From Kastovskya adunca ATA6-11-RM4 (GTDB lineage Bacteria; Cyanobacteriota; Cyanobacteriia; Cyanobacteriales; Coleofasciculaceae): a stretch of 64,000 nucleotides of DNA. Positions within the stretch are counted from its first letter, which is position 1; every line of letters begins with the position of its first letter. The position numbers were made by a program, and so were the translations under genes. The DNA is taken from positions 124,001 to 188,000 of the forward strand of contig JAHHHJ010000012.1 of assembly GCA_019359445.1 (NCBI GenBank), given 5' to 3'. This document shows, piece after piece, positions 17,897 to 25,834 of the stretch. Under the pieces are notes generated by a model. It was not told where the DNA came from. It ran no database searches and was given only the letters and a program-made list of their open reading frames with translations.

Positions 17897-19360
17897 ATGT
17901 CAGAAGTTAACGGCACAATGATGCAGTACTTTCACTGGTATCTGCCATCAGACGGTAGCTTGTGGGAAGAAGTGAAAGACAAAGCCCAGGAGTTGCAGCA
18001 GGCGGGTTTTACAGCGCTATGGCTTCCCCCCGCCTACAAGGGTATAGGCGGTCAATACAATGTCGGTTATGGGGTTTACGATTTGTTCGACTTGGGGGAA
18101 TTTGACCAGCATGGCTCTAAGCCGACTAAGTACGGGACGCGGGAGCAGTTCCTCAGTGCGGTGAAGGCGGCGCAGAATGCAGGGATGCAGGTTTATGCCG
18201 ATGTCGTCTTGAACCACAAGGATGGTGGCGACAATCGAGAAACAGTATGGGCTTTACCTTTCAACAGGGATAACCGCACTCATCCTATTGGCGATTGGCA
18301 GCAAATCGAGATTTACTCCAACTTTACCTTTCCCGGACGTGGCGACAAATACTCCAGCATGAAGTGGCACTGGTGGCACTTTGACGCTGTGAATCATCGA
18401 GCCGATAGACCTGGCGACAACAGCATAGTTTACCTTTTAGAAGGCAAAAGTTTCTCTGAATTCGTTGATTTAGAGAAGGGCAATTATGCCTTTTTAATGG
18501 CTTGCGACCTAGATATGGAACAAGAGCAAGTACGTTGTGAGCTGAAGTATTGGGGCGAGTGGTTCCTGGATACTACGGGAGTAGATGGCTTTCGGCTTGA
18601 TGCGGTTAAGCACATCCCCGCCTGGTTTTACAAGGATTGGTTAGCGGACGTTCGTCACCATGCGAAACGGGATTTATTTTGTGTGGGCGAGTACTGGTCA
18701 ACGAATCTTGAGGCGTTACACTGGTACATTGACGCGACAGGCGGACAAACTTCACTGGTGGATGTGCCGCTACAAAACCACTTCCACCAAGCTAGTCGCA
18801 GTGGCGGGCATTATGACATGCGGCGCATTTTGGATGGTACGCTGATGCAGCAGCAGCCGACTTTGGCGGTGACGTTTGTAGAAAACCACGATACTCAACC
18901 CTTACAGTCCCTAGAAAATGTGGTTGAGAGTTGGTTCAAGCCGTTGGCGTATGCGTTAATTTTGCTCCGGCGGGAAGGCTACCCTTGTGTGTTTTATGCC
19001 GACTATTATGGCGCGCATTACTCGGACAAAGGGTATGAAATCTGGCTGGATTCCCATCGCTGGCTAATCGATAAGTTTTTACATGCCCGGCAGCACTACG
19101 CCTACGGCGAACAATATGATTACTTTGACCACTGGGATATTATTGGCTGGACTCGCTTAGGTAATGAGGTGCATCCTAAGGCGATGGCGGTGTTGATGAG
19201 TGATGGTTCGGGGGGTAGTAAGTGGATGGAAGTCGGCAAGCGCAACGCGACGTTCCACGACTTAACGGAACATATTCACGAGCCTGTGCAGACGAACGCT
19301 GATGGTTGGGGCGAGTTTCGCTGCAAAGGTGGCTCAGTTTCGGTCTGGATTGAAGAATAA
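17897..19360 (+). CDS. Alpha-amylase, GH13 (cytoplasmic type)
   Basis: Glycoside hydrolase 13 alpha-amylase of 487 residues, hydrolysing internal alpha-1,4 bonds of glycogen or maltodextrin in the cytoplasm; no signal peptide. The family regions are present in order: region I DVVLNHK, region II GFRLDAVKH (nucleophile Asp), region III GEYW (acid/base Glu) and region IV FVENHDTQ (transition-state Asp). The start NGTMMQYFHWYLPSDGSLW is typical of the GH13_5 bacterial intracellular type. AAGGA precedes ATG 17897. A strong hairpin follows the gene (19382-19405). Confidence 0.95.
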   Translation: MSEVNGTMMQYFHWYLPSDGSLWEEVKDKAQELQQAGFTALWLPPAYKGIGGQYNVGYGVYDLFDLGEFDQHGSKPTKYGTREQFLSAVKAAQNAGMQVYADVVLNHKDGGDNRETVWALPFNRDNRTHPIGDWQQIEIYSNFTFPGRGDKYSSMKWHWWHFDAVNHRADRPGDNSIVYLLEGKSFSEFVDLEKGNYAFLMACDLDMEQEQVRCELKYWGEWFLDTTGVDGFRLDAVKHIPAWFYKDWLADVRHHAKRDLFCVGEYWSTNLEALHWYIDATGGQTSLVDVPLQNHFHQASRSGGHYDMRRILDGTLMQQQPTLAVTFVENHDTQPLQSLENVVESWFKPLAYALILLRREGYPCVFYADYYGAHYSDKGYEIWLDSHRWLIDKFLHARQHYAYGEQYDYFDHWDIIGWTRLGNEVHPKAMAVLMSDGSGGSKWMEVGKRNATFHDLTEHIHEPVQTNADGWGEFRCKGGSVSVWIEE

Positions 19361-19381
19361 GCGGATACTGGACGATGGTAC

Positions 19382-19405
19382 AAAGCCCGTCTATGTGCGG
19401 GCTTT
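19382..19405 (+). terminator. Hairpin after the amylase gene
   Basis: Perfect arms AAAGCCCG (19382-19389) and CGGGCTTT (19398-19405) with an eight-base loop. Only a short T-run is part of the stem end. Placed 22 bases after the amylase stop, between it and a convergent gene, so it may serve both directions. Confidence 0.7.
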
Positions 19406-19421
19406 CAATTAGGAAACGCCC

Positions 19422-20192
19422 TCAATCATCTGTAGGGTAGGTTTGGGTGCTGCGATTTAGGCTCGAGGCAAAACCAGCGGAAACGCCATTATTTTCACTC
19501 AAATCTTGCGGTCTGATTGTGCTTTCTAAAGCTGTTGAATTATTGGTTTCTAGCTGTAATCGTTCAGGTAGTAAGAAGGTGTACCAAGCAATAAAACTGA
19601 GCACTACATGTTCACCACCGTCTTCCAAAAGACCCACTAAAGATTCCATTGCGGGCAATTGAGCCACTATTACATGAAGTAGGTCTACTACAATCCCAAA
19701 CACAGCGAGAATAAACAGCATTTTAATCAGATCTTGGCTGACTTTCCTAAAAAAGCGATCGCTAAACTTATAGGCTATAGCAATGAATAGGAAAAACACC
19801 ACGCCAGCTGAAGCTGAAACGATAACTTCTCCAAAATCAACCGCCCGCAACCCTAATGCTGCTGAGAATCCTAGCTCTCTAGCGATAATTTCTCCTAAGC
19901 TCTCATGAATTTGAATCGAGTCATCCAGCAATAGATAAAAGAAGAGTAAAGACCAGCCCAAACTAAGTAAAGAGCGCTGGCGCACTGCAACAAAGCCTAA
20001 CAAAAGTACAATCCAATATTCTTTTAAGTACTGAAATATTTCTGCATAGCCCCGGTCTCTTTCAATTGAATACAGATCATTTGAATTAACCGGGGTATAT
20101 AGATAAATCAAATGAACTAGAATAAAGATGAGATCTGCCGCCAAGAATAAATAAAGAAGCCTGGTTGCCCAATGATTTATATTTAATTTCAC
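19422..20192 (-). CDS. Multi-spanning membrane protein, paralog of the gene at 5244-5999
   Basis: Integral membrane protein of 256 residues with about six hydrophobic helices. It shares layout and a signature with the protein at 5244-5999: an acidic/His motif FYLLLDDSIQIHESLGE after a membrane helix, followed by ELGF, and a late GGEHVVLSFIAWYTFLL corresponding to the EESLEMLG segment. Overall identity is low by eye, so the duplication is old or the family broad. The C-terminal 45 residues are hydrophilic. No known function. Convergent with the amylase gene. Confidence 0.7.
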   Translation of the reverse strand: MKLNINHWATRLLYLFLAADLIFILVHLIYLYTPVNSNDLYSIERDRGYAEIFQYLKEYWIVLLLGFVAVRQRSLLSLGWSLLFFYLLLDDSIQIHESLGEIIARELGFSAALGLRAVDFGEVIVSASAGVVFFLFIAIAYKFSDRFFRKVSQDLIKMLFILAVFGIVVDLLHVIVAQLPAMESLVGLLEDGGEHVVLSFIAWYTFLLPERLQLETNNSTALESTIRPQDLSENNGVSAGFASSLNRSTQTYPTDD

Positions 20193-20527
20193 CTTAATTC
20201 CTCCTCATTCGGTTGCCTAACAGGTGACTCAAAGAACCTGCAAGAATTTATAGATTGAAGTCACTCTTACCTCTCAAGCATTGCCTGGGTGGGTTGGGAA
20301 GTATTTGCCCATATGTAGCAATAGAATCGAGTATTTGCTTAACCGCAAGTTAAAAGTAAATTAACCTAAAGTTAAACTAATTTTGGTTCTAGTTATATGA
20401 AGATTGTGTAAACCCAGCCAGATCTAACGTAGTGAAAAGCCTCTAGAGATGTAGAGATGAGGCAGTTAGCTACGTCGGGGTCAAAGGGTGAGGGATTATC
20501 CGCTGGTGACAGAATTGATTGGGGCAT
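20193..20527. other. Intergenic, no gene seen
   Basis: About 335 bases between two minus-strand genes. AT-rich around 20330-20400, which may hold the promoter of the membrane protein gene to the left. No repeat or RNA recognised. Confidence 0.4.
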
Positions 20528-21367
20528 TCACAGCTGGCGAATGCCGACTTCTAAGCCGTGACAGACACCAGCCATAAAATTGAGGTCGAGGGTTTCGATG
20601 GTGTCGCTTGGCTTGTGGTAATGGGGGTTTCGCATAAAGGCGGTATCCGTCACCATTATGGCTCGATAACCCTTGTCCCAAAAGGGCGAATGATCGCTCA
20701 GTCGCGTCTGGGGAACGATAACGCCACGATTAGGAACGAGCAACCACTCGCTATTGACATCAACTTTGCGGATGTTGCGGCTGAGGTGCCTTAAGTCAGG
20801 AATAGTTGGTAAATTACCAATTAAAGCGATGAAATTACCTTGATTGGGGTAAAAGTACTGCAACCCGGCGGGATAACGCTGAGAATTGGCGGTGGTGTTG
20901 CAGTACCCTAACATTTCTAAGGAAATCATCAACCGTAGCGGCTGCTGTTGCTGCTGCAAGTCGGCAGCGTATTGGGTACTGCCGAGCATACCGTATTCTT
21001 CCATATCAAAGGCAACTAATTGCACTGGGTGTCTGGCAGGTGCGGCAGCAAAAGCCTTGGCAAGTTCCAAGAGTACGGCGACGCCTGTGGCGTTGTCATC
21101 GGCTCCTGGCGTTCCGGGTACGGCGTCGTAATGTGCGCCGATTAGGATGGGGGGTTTGTGGTTGTCTGTAGCGGCGGGTAGGTTGAGGACGAGGTTTTGA
21201 TGAGCGTTACCCCGAATTTGAAACTCGTGATTTTTTACGGTTCCCCATTGTTCTAGCTGCTGACGGATATATTGCTGCACGAAGAAATGCCCGCCTGTTG
21301 ACAGGTAGGGATCGCGTTCTCGCACGAGTTGGGTAAGATGCGATCGCAGACTCTCTTTTAAATCCAA
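20528..21367 (-). CDS. M28 family zinc aminopeptidase
   Basis: Di-zinc peptidase of family M28, 279 residues, releasing N-terminal amino acids or related substrates. Metal ligands: GAHYDAVPGTPGADDNATG (His and bridging Asp), FDMEEYGMLGS (catalytic Glu and ligand Glu) and DHSPFWDKGYRAIMVTDTAF (late His region; a His also lies in NPHYHKPSDT). A TTG at 21367 is the best start, with AGGAG upstream; no signal peptide is evident, so it is probably cytoplasmic, unlike many secreted M28 enzymes. Isolated. Substrate unknown; glutaminyl cyclase-like members share the fold. Confidence 0.87.
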   Translation of the reverse strand: MDLKESLRSHLTQLVRERDPYLSTGGHFFVQQYIRQQLEQWGTVKNHEFQIRGNAHQNLVLNLPAATDNHKPPILIGAHYDAVPGTPGADDNATGVAVLLELAKAFAAAPARHPVQLVAFDMEEYGMLGSTQYAADLQQQQQPLRLMISLEMLGYCNTTANSQRYPAGLQYFYPNQGNFIALIGNLPTIPDLRHLSRNIRKVDVNSEWLLVPNRGVIVPQTRLSDHSPFWDKGYRAIMVTDTAFMRNPHYHKPSDTIETLDLNFMAGVCHGLEVGIRQL

Positions 21368-21830
21368 TTTGCTCTTGCTCCTGAGCAGACCTATGCCATT
21401 GCTTCAATCCTAGCGGCTTGTTGGGCAACTTGCACCAGTCAGGAAAAGTGACTCCGCAGTTTTTTTAGAATCAGTATTTTTAATACTATTCATTTTTTAG
21501 GAAAATATGGCAAGTTTTGTTGCTTCTAGAGAACTTGTCCAGTGTGGCAATTTCCCTAATATAGCAGTCTTAAATAATTCATTAAGACGAGATCCCCTAC
21601 TTCTTAGATAAGCCGGGGATCACAGGCGGCAGACTCTCGCAGCTCAAACAGGATTGCTATCGCTAACAGAAGAAAGCTTTTAAACTGTTCTTAAACTTCT
21701 TATTTAATTCGTGATTTTTTACTAAACTTCAGCCTGGTTTTATGCTCCCCAGAAGCAATCAGTCTCAGGGAAGATCTATTGATCCCCATGCTCTGTATAC
21801 TGGAATACTGTTTATGATTCTCAGTCCGGA
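21368..21830. other. Intergenic with a decayed palindromic repeat
   Basis: About 460 bases between divergent genes. It contains inverted arms GATCCCC (21591-21597) and GGGGATC (21615-21621) around CTTCTTAGATAAG, resembling the element at 33271-33298. It should also hold both promoters. No gene seen. Confidence 0.5.
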
Positions 21831-23132
21831 GTGCATCGAAGCCTGGAGATTTTAACCCTCATGTCATTATCCAAAGTTATTGGATTAACTTCCTGGATCA
21901 GCTATTTAATAAGCTCTAGTCAGGGCTTATTAAAAGTCCCAGACTACGTTTCCAGTATTCTTCCCATGAAAGTTTTTTCTATTGCCAATAGTCCTTTAGA
22001 AAAACCCGTTCCCCTATTTTTTTCAGAGCAGTTTAGCCGCACTAACTGGCATTCAGAATTGTCTACTGATGCTAGTTTGCAAGCCAAGGGCGAACAAGCC
22101 CAGTTGCCAGCCATCAATATGCGCTCTCCCTTTTGGCAAAAGACAGCAGAAGATAACTTTTGCCGTGCTGGAGCCTTAGAAGAGTCGCCGTTCTCAGCCA
22201 CCAACGTTAGCGACTCATCCTCAACCATGGAGTCAGAAGCCGGATTGAAGCGCACCTCCCAAGTGGGTTTCTCCCAGCACATTTTGCAGGTTATCCAAAA
22301 TTTAATGCCTTGGCGTCAGCGTCTCAAACCGACGATCCCGGCAACACCTGCACCCGTCGTTGTTCTCAGCAGCCATGCTTCTGAAGCGGACAACTCGCAA
22401 AACAGTAATAAACGCCTCGTGAAGCGGGGTTTTTGGCGGTACTCGCAACGGCTTACGGGACGTGCTGCCACAGCGGAATTGCCTGCAAATAGAGAGTGGT
22501 TTCAAGTTTGGGTGGGGAAGCACTTAGTCGCGCAGTTTGCGGATAAGTTTCAAGCCGACTTACTGGCACAACGATTAATCCCACTGCTGGCTGAACCCCG
22601 TTTTAATGCCTCGAAACTGAAACCTACCTTAGTGGATAGTATGCCAGCAGGTAAGATGGGCGACAGCCTGTTATTTGTCGTTAGTGACGATTTAGCAACA
22701 GCGTTGCAGCGCAATCAGGAAGTGATTGCCATTGAGTGGATTAACAATCTCCGTGTAGCGTTTGGCGCACCACCTTTAAATCTGGTTGAAGCCCAGCAGA
22801 AAATGCACGGTTTGGTAGAAAGCCAAAAAACCCTAGAAGGACTCGCCTCTTGGTATGGACCCTATTTTCACGGACGCCTGACTGCTACGGGTGAAACCTT
22901 TGACCAAAATGAGCTAACCGCTGCTCATCCGTCTTTACCGTTTAATACTTATTTGAAGGTGACAAACCAGGAAAACGGTGATACGGTAATTGTGCGAATT
23001 AATGACCGAGGGCCCTATATTCCTCCTAGGAAGTTAGATTTATCCTGGGCAGCGGCACGTTGCATCAACAGCGAAGACTCAGGCGTCGTGCCAGTAGAAG
23101 CCGTGATTATGGAACCACTGACGCTTCAGTAG
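21831..23132 (+). CDS. RlpA-like double-psi beta-barrel protein
   Basis: Envelope protein of the RlpA family, 433 residues. In other bacteria RlpA is a septal lytic transglycosylase acting on peptidoglycan lacking stem peptides. The C-terminal 95 residues hold the barrel: GLASWYGPYFHGRLTATGETFD, then NTYLKVTNQENGDTVIVRINDRGPY. The catalytic-type residues Glu (near the TGETFD start) and Asp/Arg (NDRGPY) are present. The N-terminal 330 residues are long and poorly conserved. GTG 21831 or ATG 21861 may start it; neither gives a perfect signal peptide, although a hydrophobic segment lies near residues 12-30. No SPOR domain is visible. Confidence 0.82.
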   Translation: MHRSLEILTLMSLSKVIGLTSWISYLISSSQGLLKVPDYVSSILPMKVFSIANSPLEKPVPLFFSEQFSRTNWHSELSTDASLQAKGEQAQLPAINMRSPFWQKTAEDNFCRAGALEESPFSATNVSDSSSTMESEAGLKRTSQVGFSQHILQVIQNLMPWRQRLKPTIPATPAPVVVLSSHASEADNSQNSNKRLVKRGFWRYSQRLTGRAATAELPANREWFQVWVGKHLVAQFADKFQADLLAQRLIPLLAEPRFNASKLKPTLVDSMPAGKMGDSLLFVVSDDLATALQRNQEVIAIEWINNLRVAFGAPPLNLVEAQQKMHGLVESQKTLEGLASWYGPYFHGRLTATGETFDQNELTAAHPSLPFNTYLKVTNQENGDTVIVRINDRGPYIPPRKLDLSWAAARCINSEDSGVVPVEAVIMEPLTLQ

Positions 23133-23243
23133 CCGAGTACAAACGGCTTAGGGTGAGGATTTTGCAGAGACACACTCAGCCGAATCGTGGCAGTATTACA
23201 GAACTTAGAGCAAAGCCCACCTATGGGAAAGGGTGGGATGTAG

Positions 23244-23276
23244 CGACAAGCGCTTTTAAGCGCCGTCGTTTTTTTC
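23244..23276 (+). terminator. Hairpin with T-run downstream of rlpA
   Basis: GCGCTT/AAGCGC arms (23250-23263), flanked by CGAC and GTCG, are followed by eight T residues at 23269-23276, a rightward intrinsic terminator. It overlaps the 3' end of the divergent small gene, and may isolate tnpB from rlpA transcription. Confidence 0.55.
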
Positions 23277-23420
23277 TGCAAGTGTGTCTATCCAATCTTC
23301 GATTAGTTGAGTCATCGTCTTTTCCTTAGCCTCAGCTATTCTTCTAAGCTTTTGAAGCCTACTAACCGTTATTCGCAAACTTAACCTTTCTTTGCTCATA
23401 TCTACCCGTTGGCTATCCAT
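23256..23420 (-). CDS. Ribbon-helix-helix-like 54-residue protein divergent from tnpB
   Basis: Small DNA-binding protein candidate of 54 residues, from ATG 23420 to TAA 23256. After MDSQRVDMSKERLSLRITV (beta strand) come two helices: SRLQKLRRIAEAKEKTMTQLI and EDWIDTLAEK. A single Arg-rich beta strand followed by helix-turn-helix of this length is the ribbon-helix-helix (CopG/MetJ) layout. It is divergent from tnpB (18 bases apart), so the shared promoter region could be its operator. It may repress tnpB or the element. Too short for most gene callers. Confidence is high that it is a gene, moderate for its role. Confidence 0.7.
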   Translation of the reverse strand: MDSQRVDMSKERLSLRITVSRLQKLRRIAEAKEKTMTQLIEDWIDTLAEKNDGA

Positions 23421-23438
23421 TTAGACTAGAATACTAGC

Positions 23439-24572
23439 ATGAAGACTCTGAAGTTCAAGCTGTATCAGCACAAGCGCAATCGGTATCTCAAGCGGTCAAT
23501 CAATGCCTCTGGAGTTATCTATAACCATGCGATTGCCCTGCACAAACGGTATTACCGGATGTGGGGAAAGTACTTGAACTGTGCCAAACTTCAGAAACAT
23601 ATTGCCAAGCTGCGGAAGCGTAACCCGTTTTGGCAGTTGGTAGGTTCTCAAGCTGTTCAAGATATTTGCCAACGGATTGACAAAGCCTACCAACTGTTCT
23701 TTAAACATCACAAGAAAGGAGTCAGACCACCTGGATTTAAGAAGGTCAAGAAGTATAAGTCATTCACTCTAAAGCAAGCTGGCTACAAATTCCTTGGCGG
23801 CAACCGAATCAAGATAGGGAACAGAGTGTACCAATACTGGAACTCTAGGAAAATAGAAGGGACGGTCAAGACACTGACTATCAAGCGCACACCCTTGGGT
23901 GAGTTGTTTATGGTCGCAGTGATTGACAGCACTCTGGAGCCACAAATCAAAACCACGACGGGTAAGATAGCGGGTTTTGATTTCGGACTCAAGACATTTC
24001 TCACCTGCTCTGAAGAATTCAAGATTGAATCGCCTCAATTCCTGAAAGCTGCACTCAATAACATTTGTAAAGCTTCAAGACACCATTCAAAAAAGCTCAA
24101 GGGTTCTAATAATCGAGAGCAAGCCAGAAAGTGCTTAGTCCGTCAATATGAAGCTGTCTCTAACCGAAGACGTGACTGGTTCTGGAAGCTGGCACACGAC
24201 TTGACTAGCAAGTTTGATGTGTTGTGCTTTGAGACTCTAAACCTCAAAGGGATGCAGCGGCTGTGGGGACGCAAGATTGGGGATTTAGCATTAGGTGAAT
24301 TCCTAGAAATTCTAGAGTGGGTAGCCAAAAAGAAAGGCAAGCAGGTTATCTATATTGACCCGTGGTATCCATCCACTAAGACTTGCTCTTGCTGTGGTCA
24401 TGTTCTAAACTCTCTAGATTTATCAGTTAGACGTTGGCGTTGTCCGTCTTGCCAGTCAGTAAATGACCGTGACGAAAATGCCAGCATTAATATCAAAAGG
24501 GTTGGGAGTTCAACCCTAGGCGTAGGAGATGTCAGACAGTGCAATAACCTGCAATCTCTGTCTGATGCCTGA
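23439..24572 (+). CDS. tnpB: TnpB family RNA-guided endonuclease
   Basis: Transposon-encoded RNA-guided nuclease, ancestor-type of Cas12, of 377 residues. All RuvC catalytic positions appear intact: Asp in AGFDFGLKTFLT (near residue 173), Glu in CFETLNLKGMQ (near 265) and Asp in SVNDRDENASINI (near 345). A zinc finger CSCCG...CPSC separates the last two. The N-terminus MKTLKFKLYQHKRNRYL and the KFKKYKSFTLKQAGYK region bind nucleic acid in relatives. Short dispersed hairpins overlap the 3' end (24499-24597), as expected of its guide RNA. No frameshift is seen. No tnpA accompanies it. Confidence 0.93.
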   Translation: MKTLKFKLYQHKRNRYLKRSINASGVIYNHAIALHKRYYRMWGKYLNCAKLQKHIAKLRKRNPFWQLVGSQAVQDICQRIDKAYQLFFKHHKKGVRPPGFKKVKKYKSFTLKQAGYKFLGGNRIKIGNRVYQYWNSRKIEGTVKTLTIKRTPLGELFMVAVIDSTLEPQIKTTTGKIAGFDFGLKTFLTCSEEFKIESPQFLKAALNNICKASRHHSKKLKGSNNREQARKCLVRQYEAVSNRRRDWFWKLAHDLTSKFDVLCFETLNLKGMQRLWGRKIGDLALGEFLEILEWVAKKKGKQVIYIDPWYPSTKTCSCCGHVLNSLDLSVRRWRCPSCQSVNDRDENASINIKRVGSSTLGVGDVRQCNNLQSLSDA

Positions 24573-24606
24573 ATCCCATCGGCTTCTATCCGTGGGAGTG
24601 GCTCAA
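24499..24606 (+). ncRNA. Candidate TnpB omega RNA (reRNA) scaffold
   Basis: Three hairpins lie in a row at the tnpB 3' end: GGGTTG/CAACCC (24499-24516), TCAGACAG/CTGTCTGA with an 18-base loop (24532-24565), and TCCCA-CGG/CCG-TGGGA with one bulge (24574-24597). The first two are inside the coding sequence. Characterised TnpB guide RNAs overlap the gene's end and finish at the element's right end, with the guide taken from flanking DNA; here the guide would begin close to 24606. The 5' end of the RNA is not determinable. Confidence 0.5.
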
Positions 24607-24639
24607 TACTGAATGCAGTGACACCGTGAGATAAAACTT

Positions 24640-25191
24640 ATGCCAGCCCTGGAAATGAAGTCAAACTCAGCACTTAAGAGTGTGCTGTTTCTCTTCCTCT
24701 CGTTGCTATTTGCTGCGGTACTGCTGATTGGGGCAAAGCTGGCTCTTTCTGGAAGCCTTGCGTCTTTTTCTGGCGTCGCCCCGACTAATCTGGGGATTCA
24801 ATCCGGGCAACTTGCGCCTTGTCCTAGTACGCCCAACTGTGTCAGCAGCTTCGCTAAAGACAGCGAACATAAAATTGAGCCGCTTACCTATACCTCCACT
24901 CCAGAGGTAGCATTCAACGACCTCAAGTCAGTGATTAAAAATCTGGAGAGAACTAAAATCATCACGAAAACCGACAATTATCTTGACGCGGAGTTCACCA
25001 GTCAGTTACTGGGATTTGTGGATGATGTCGAATTTTATTTAGATAAGGCGGAAAATGTGATTCACGTCCGTTCTGCTTCCCGCTTGGGAGAGTCGGATTT
25101 GGGAGTCAATCGCCAGAGGATTGAGAAAATGCGATCGCTATTAAATCAAGCCCAAACTCAGCCAGCTAGTACATCTAACTACAAGTTGTAG
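24640..25191 (+). CDS. DUF1499 family protein
   Basis: Protein of 183 residues with an N-terminal membrane anchor or signal (LKSVLFLFLSLLFAAVLLIGAKLAL, about residues 10-34) and a DUF1499 domain beginning LAPCPSTPNCVSSFAKD. It continues with the family pattern of FNDLKSVIKNL, TDNYLDAEFTSQLLGFVDDVEF and HVRSASRLGESDLGVNRQRIE. The two N-terminal domain cysteines may form a disulfide, suggesting the domain faces the periplasm or lumen. The function is unknown, though cyanobacterial and plant members are numerous. It follows the TnpB element by about 30 bases. The stop codon falls inside a palindromic repeat (25187-25216). Confidence 0.82.
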   Translation: MPALEMKSNSALKSVLFLFLSLLFAAVLLIGAKLALSGSLASFSGVAPTNLGIQSGQLAPCPSTPNCVSSFAKDSEHKIEPLTYTSTPEVAFNDLKSVIKNLERTKIITKTDNYLDAEFTSQLLGFVDDVEFYLDKAENVIHVRSASRLGESDLGVNRQRIEKMRSLLNQAQTQPASTSNYKL

Positions 25192-25216
25192 AGACGTTGC
25201 CGACAACGCCTCTACA
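25187..25216. repeat. Palindromic repeat spanning the DUF1499 stop codon
   Basis: Arms TGTAGAGACGTTG (25187-25199) and CAACGCCTCTACA (25204-25216), one mismatch, loop of four. This GTAGAGACGTTG palindrome is a common type of dispersed cyanobacterial repeat. Its first bases supply the TAG stop at 25189. Confidence 0.75.
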
Positions 25217-25427
25217 GAGGTAAAACAGTTAAAAATTAGCCAAACCAGTGAGCTTTTGCAGGGGATGAAGAGCGATCGCGTAGGAATTCAGCAGGCAACA
25301 GCGCACCTCACCCAAGAAAGATTTCTGCCCAAAACAGGCTCAACGTCCAATCTGCAATTTGACCGATTGCCCCGCGTTAAACCGCTTACATAATGTGACA
25401 GTGAGAAATTGGTAAAAGTCTGAAAAA

Positions 25428-25763
25428 ATGAGTAACAAAAGCGATCGCGCGGTTATCGACGAATTTAAAGAAGCCGTTAATATGACTCCCAAACAACTGG
25501 AGTCTTGGTTAAAAACAGAGAAGTCGAAATCAGTCGGTCAAAAAGACGATGATGATGACGAGTCTATCGGTCACGCCTCCGGACGAAGAATCATCAAGCT
25601 TCTAGAAACAAATAAATCCGACTATACCGACGACGACCTTGCCCATATGAAGAAAGTTGTTAGCTACGTCCACCGACACAGCGCCCAGCGACCCTCCGGT
25701 GATGTAGAAGATACTCGCTGGCGCTACTCGTTAATGAACTGGGGACACGATCCTTTGAAGTAG
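25428..25763 (+). CDS. DUF3140 domain-containing protein
   Basis: Hydrophilic protein of 111 residues of the DUF3140 family. It starts with the family core EFKEAVNMTPKQLESWLKTEKSKSVGQ, followed by an acidic loop KDDDDDESIGHASGRRIIKLLETNK and a C-terminal segment HMKKVVSYVHRHSAQRP...WRYSLMNWGHDP. The pattern 'helix, SVG, acidic, ESxGHxSGRRI' recurs in small cyanobacterial and actinobacterial proteins of unknown function; DNA binding has been suggested for the group but not shown. No membrane segment. Isolated gene. Confidence 0.8.
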   Translation: MSNKSDRAVIDEFKEAVNMTPKQLESWLKTEKSKSVGQKDDDDDESIGHASGRRIIKLLETNKSDYTDDDLAHMKKVVSYVHRHSAQRPSGDVEDTRWRYSLMNWGHDPLK

Positions 25764-25834
25764 AAATTGAGAACGTTATGAGTGTTGAGTACTAAGTTTG
25801 TTTAAACTCAAAACTCATAACTTCCCTTCCCACA

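Larger units (their letters stand above)
23216..24606 (+). mobile_element. IS200/IS605-superfamily element with lone tnpB (IS1341 type)
   Basis: A transposon-like unit between rlpA and DUF1499. It carries tnpB but no tnpA (Y1 transposase), so it would be mobilised only in trans. A hairpin at 23216-23237 (CCCACC/GGTGGG) may mark the left end, and a bulged hairpin at 24574-24597 plus GGCTCAA marks the right end. The exact left boundary and target motif cannot be set without an empty-site comparison. A small divergent gene sits at its left end. Confidence 0.7.

Noticed and set aside
21831-23132. Read-through of rlpA into the TnpB element as one unit
   Set aside because: A stop at 23132 and a hairpin plus T-run at 23244-23276 separate them.
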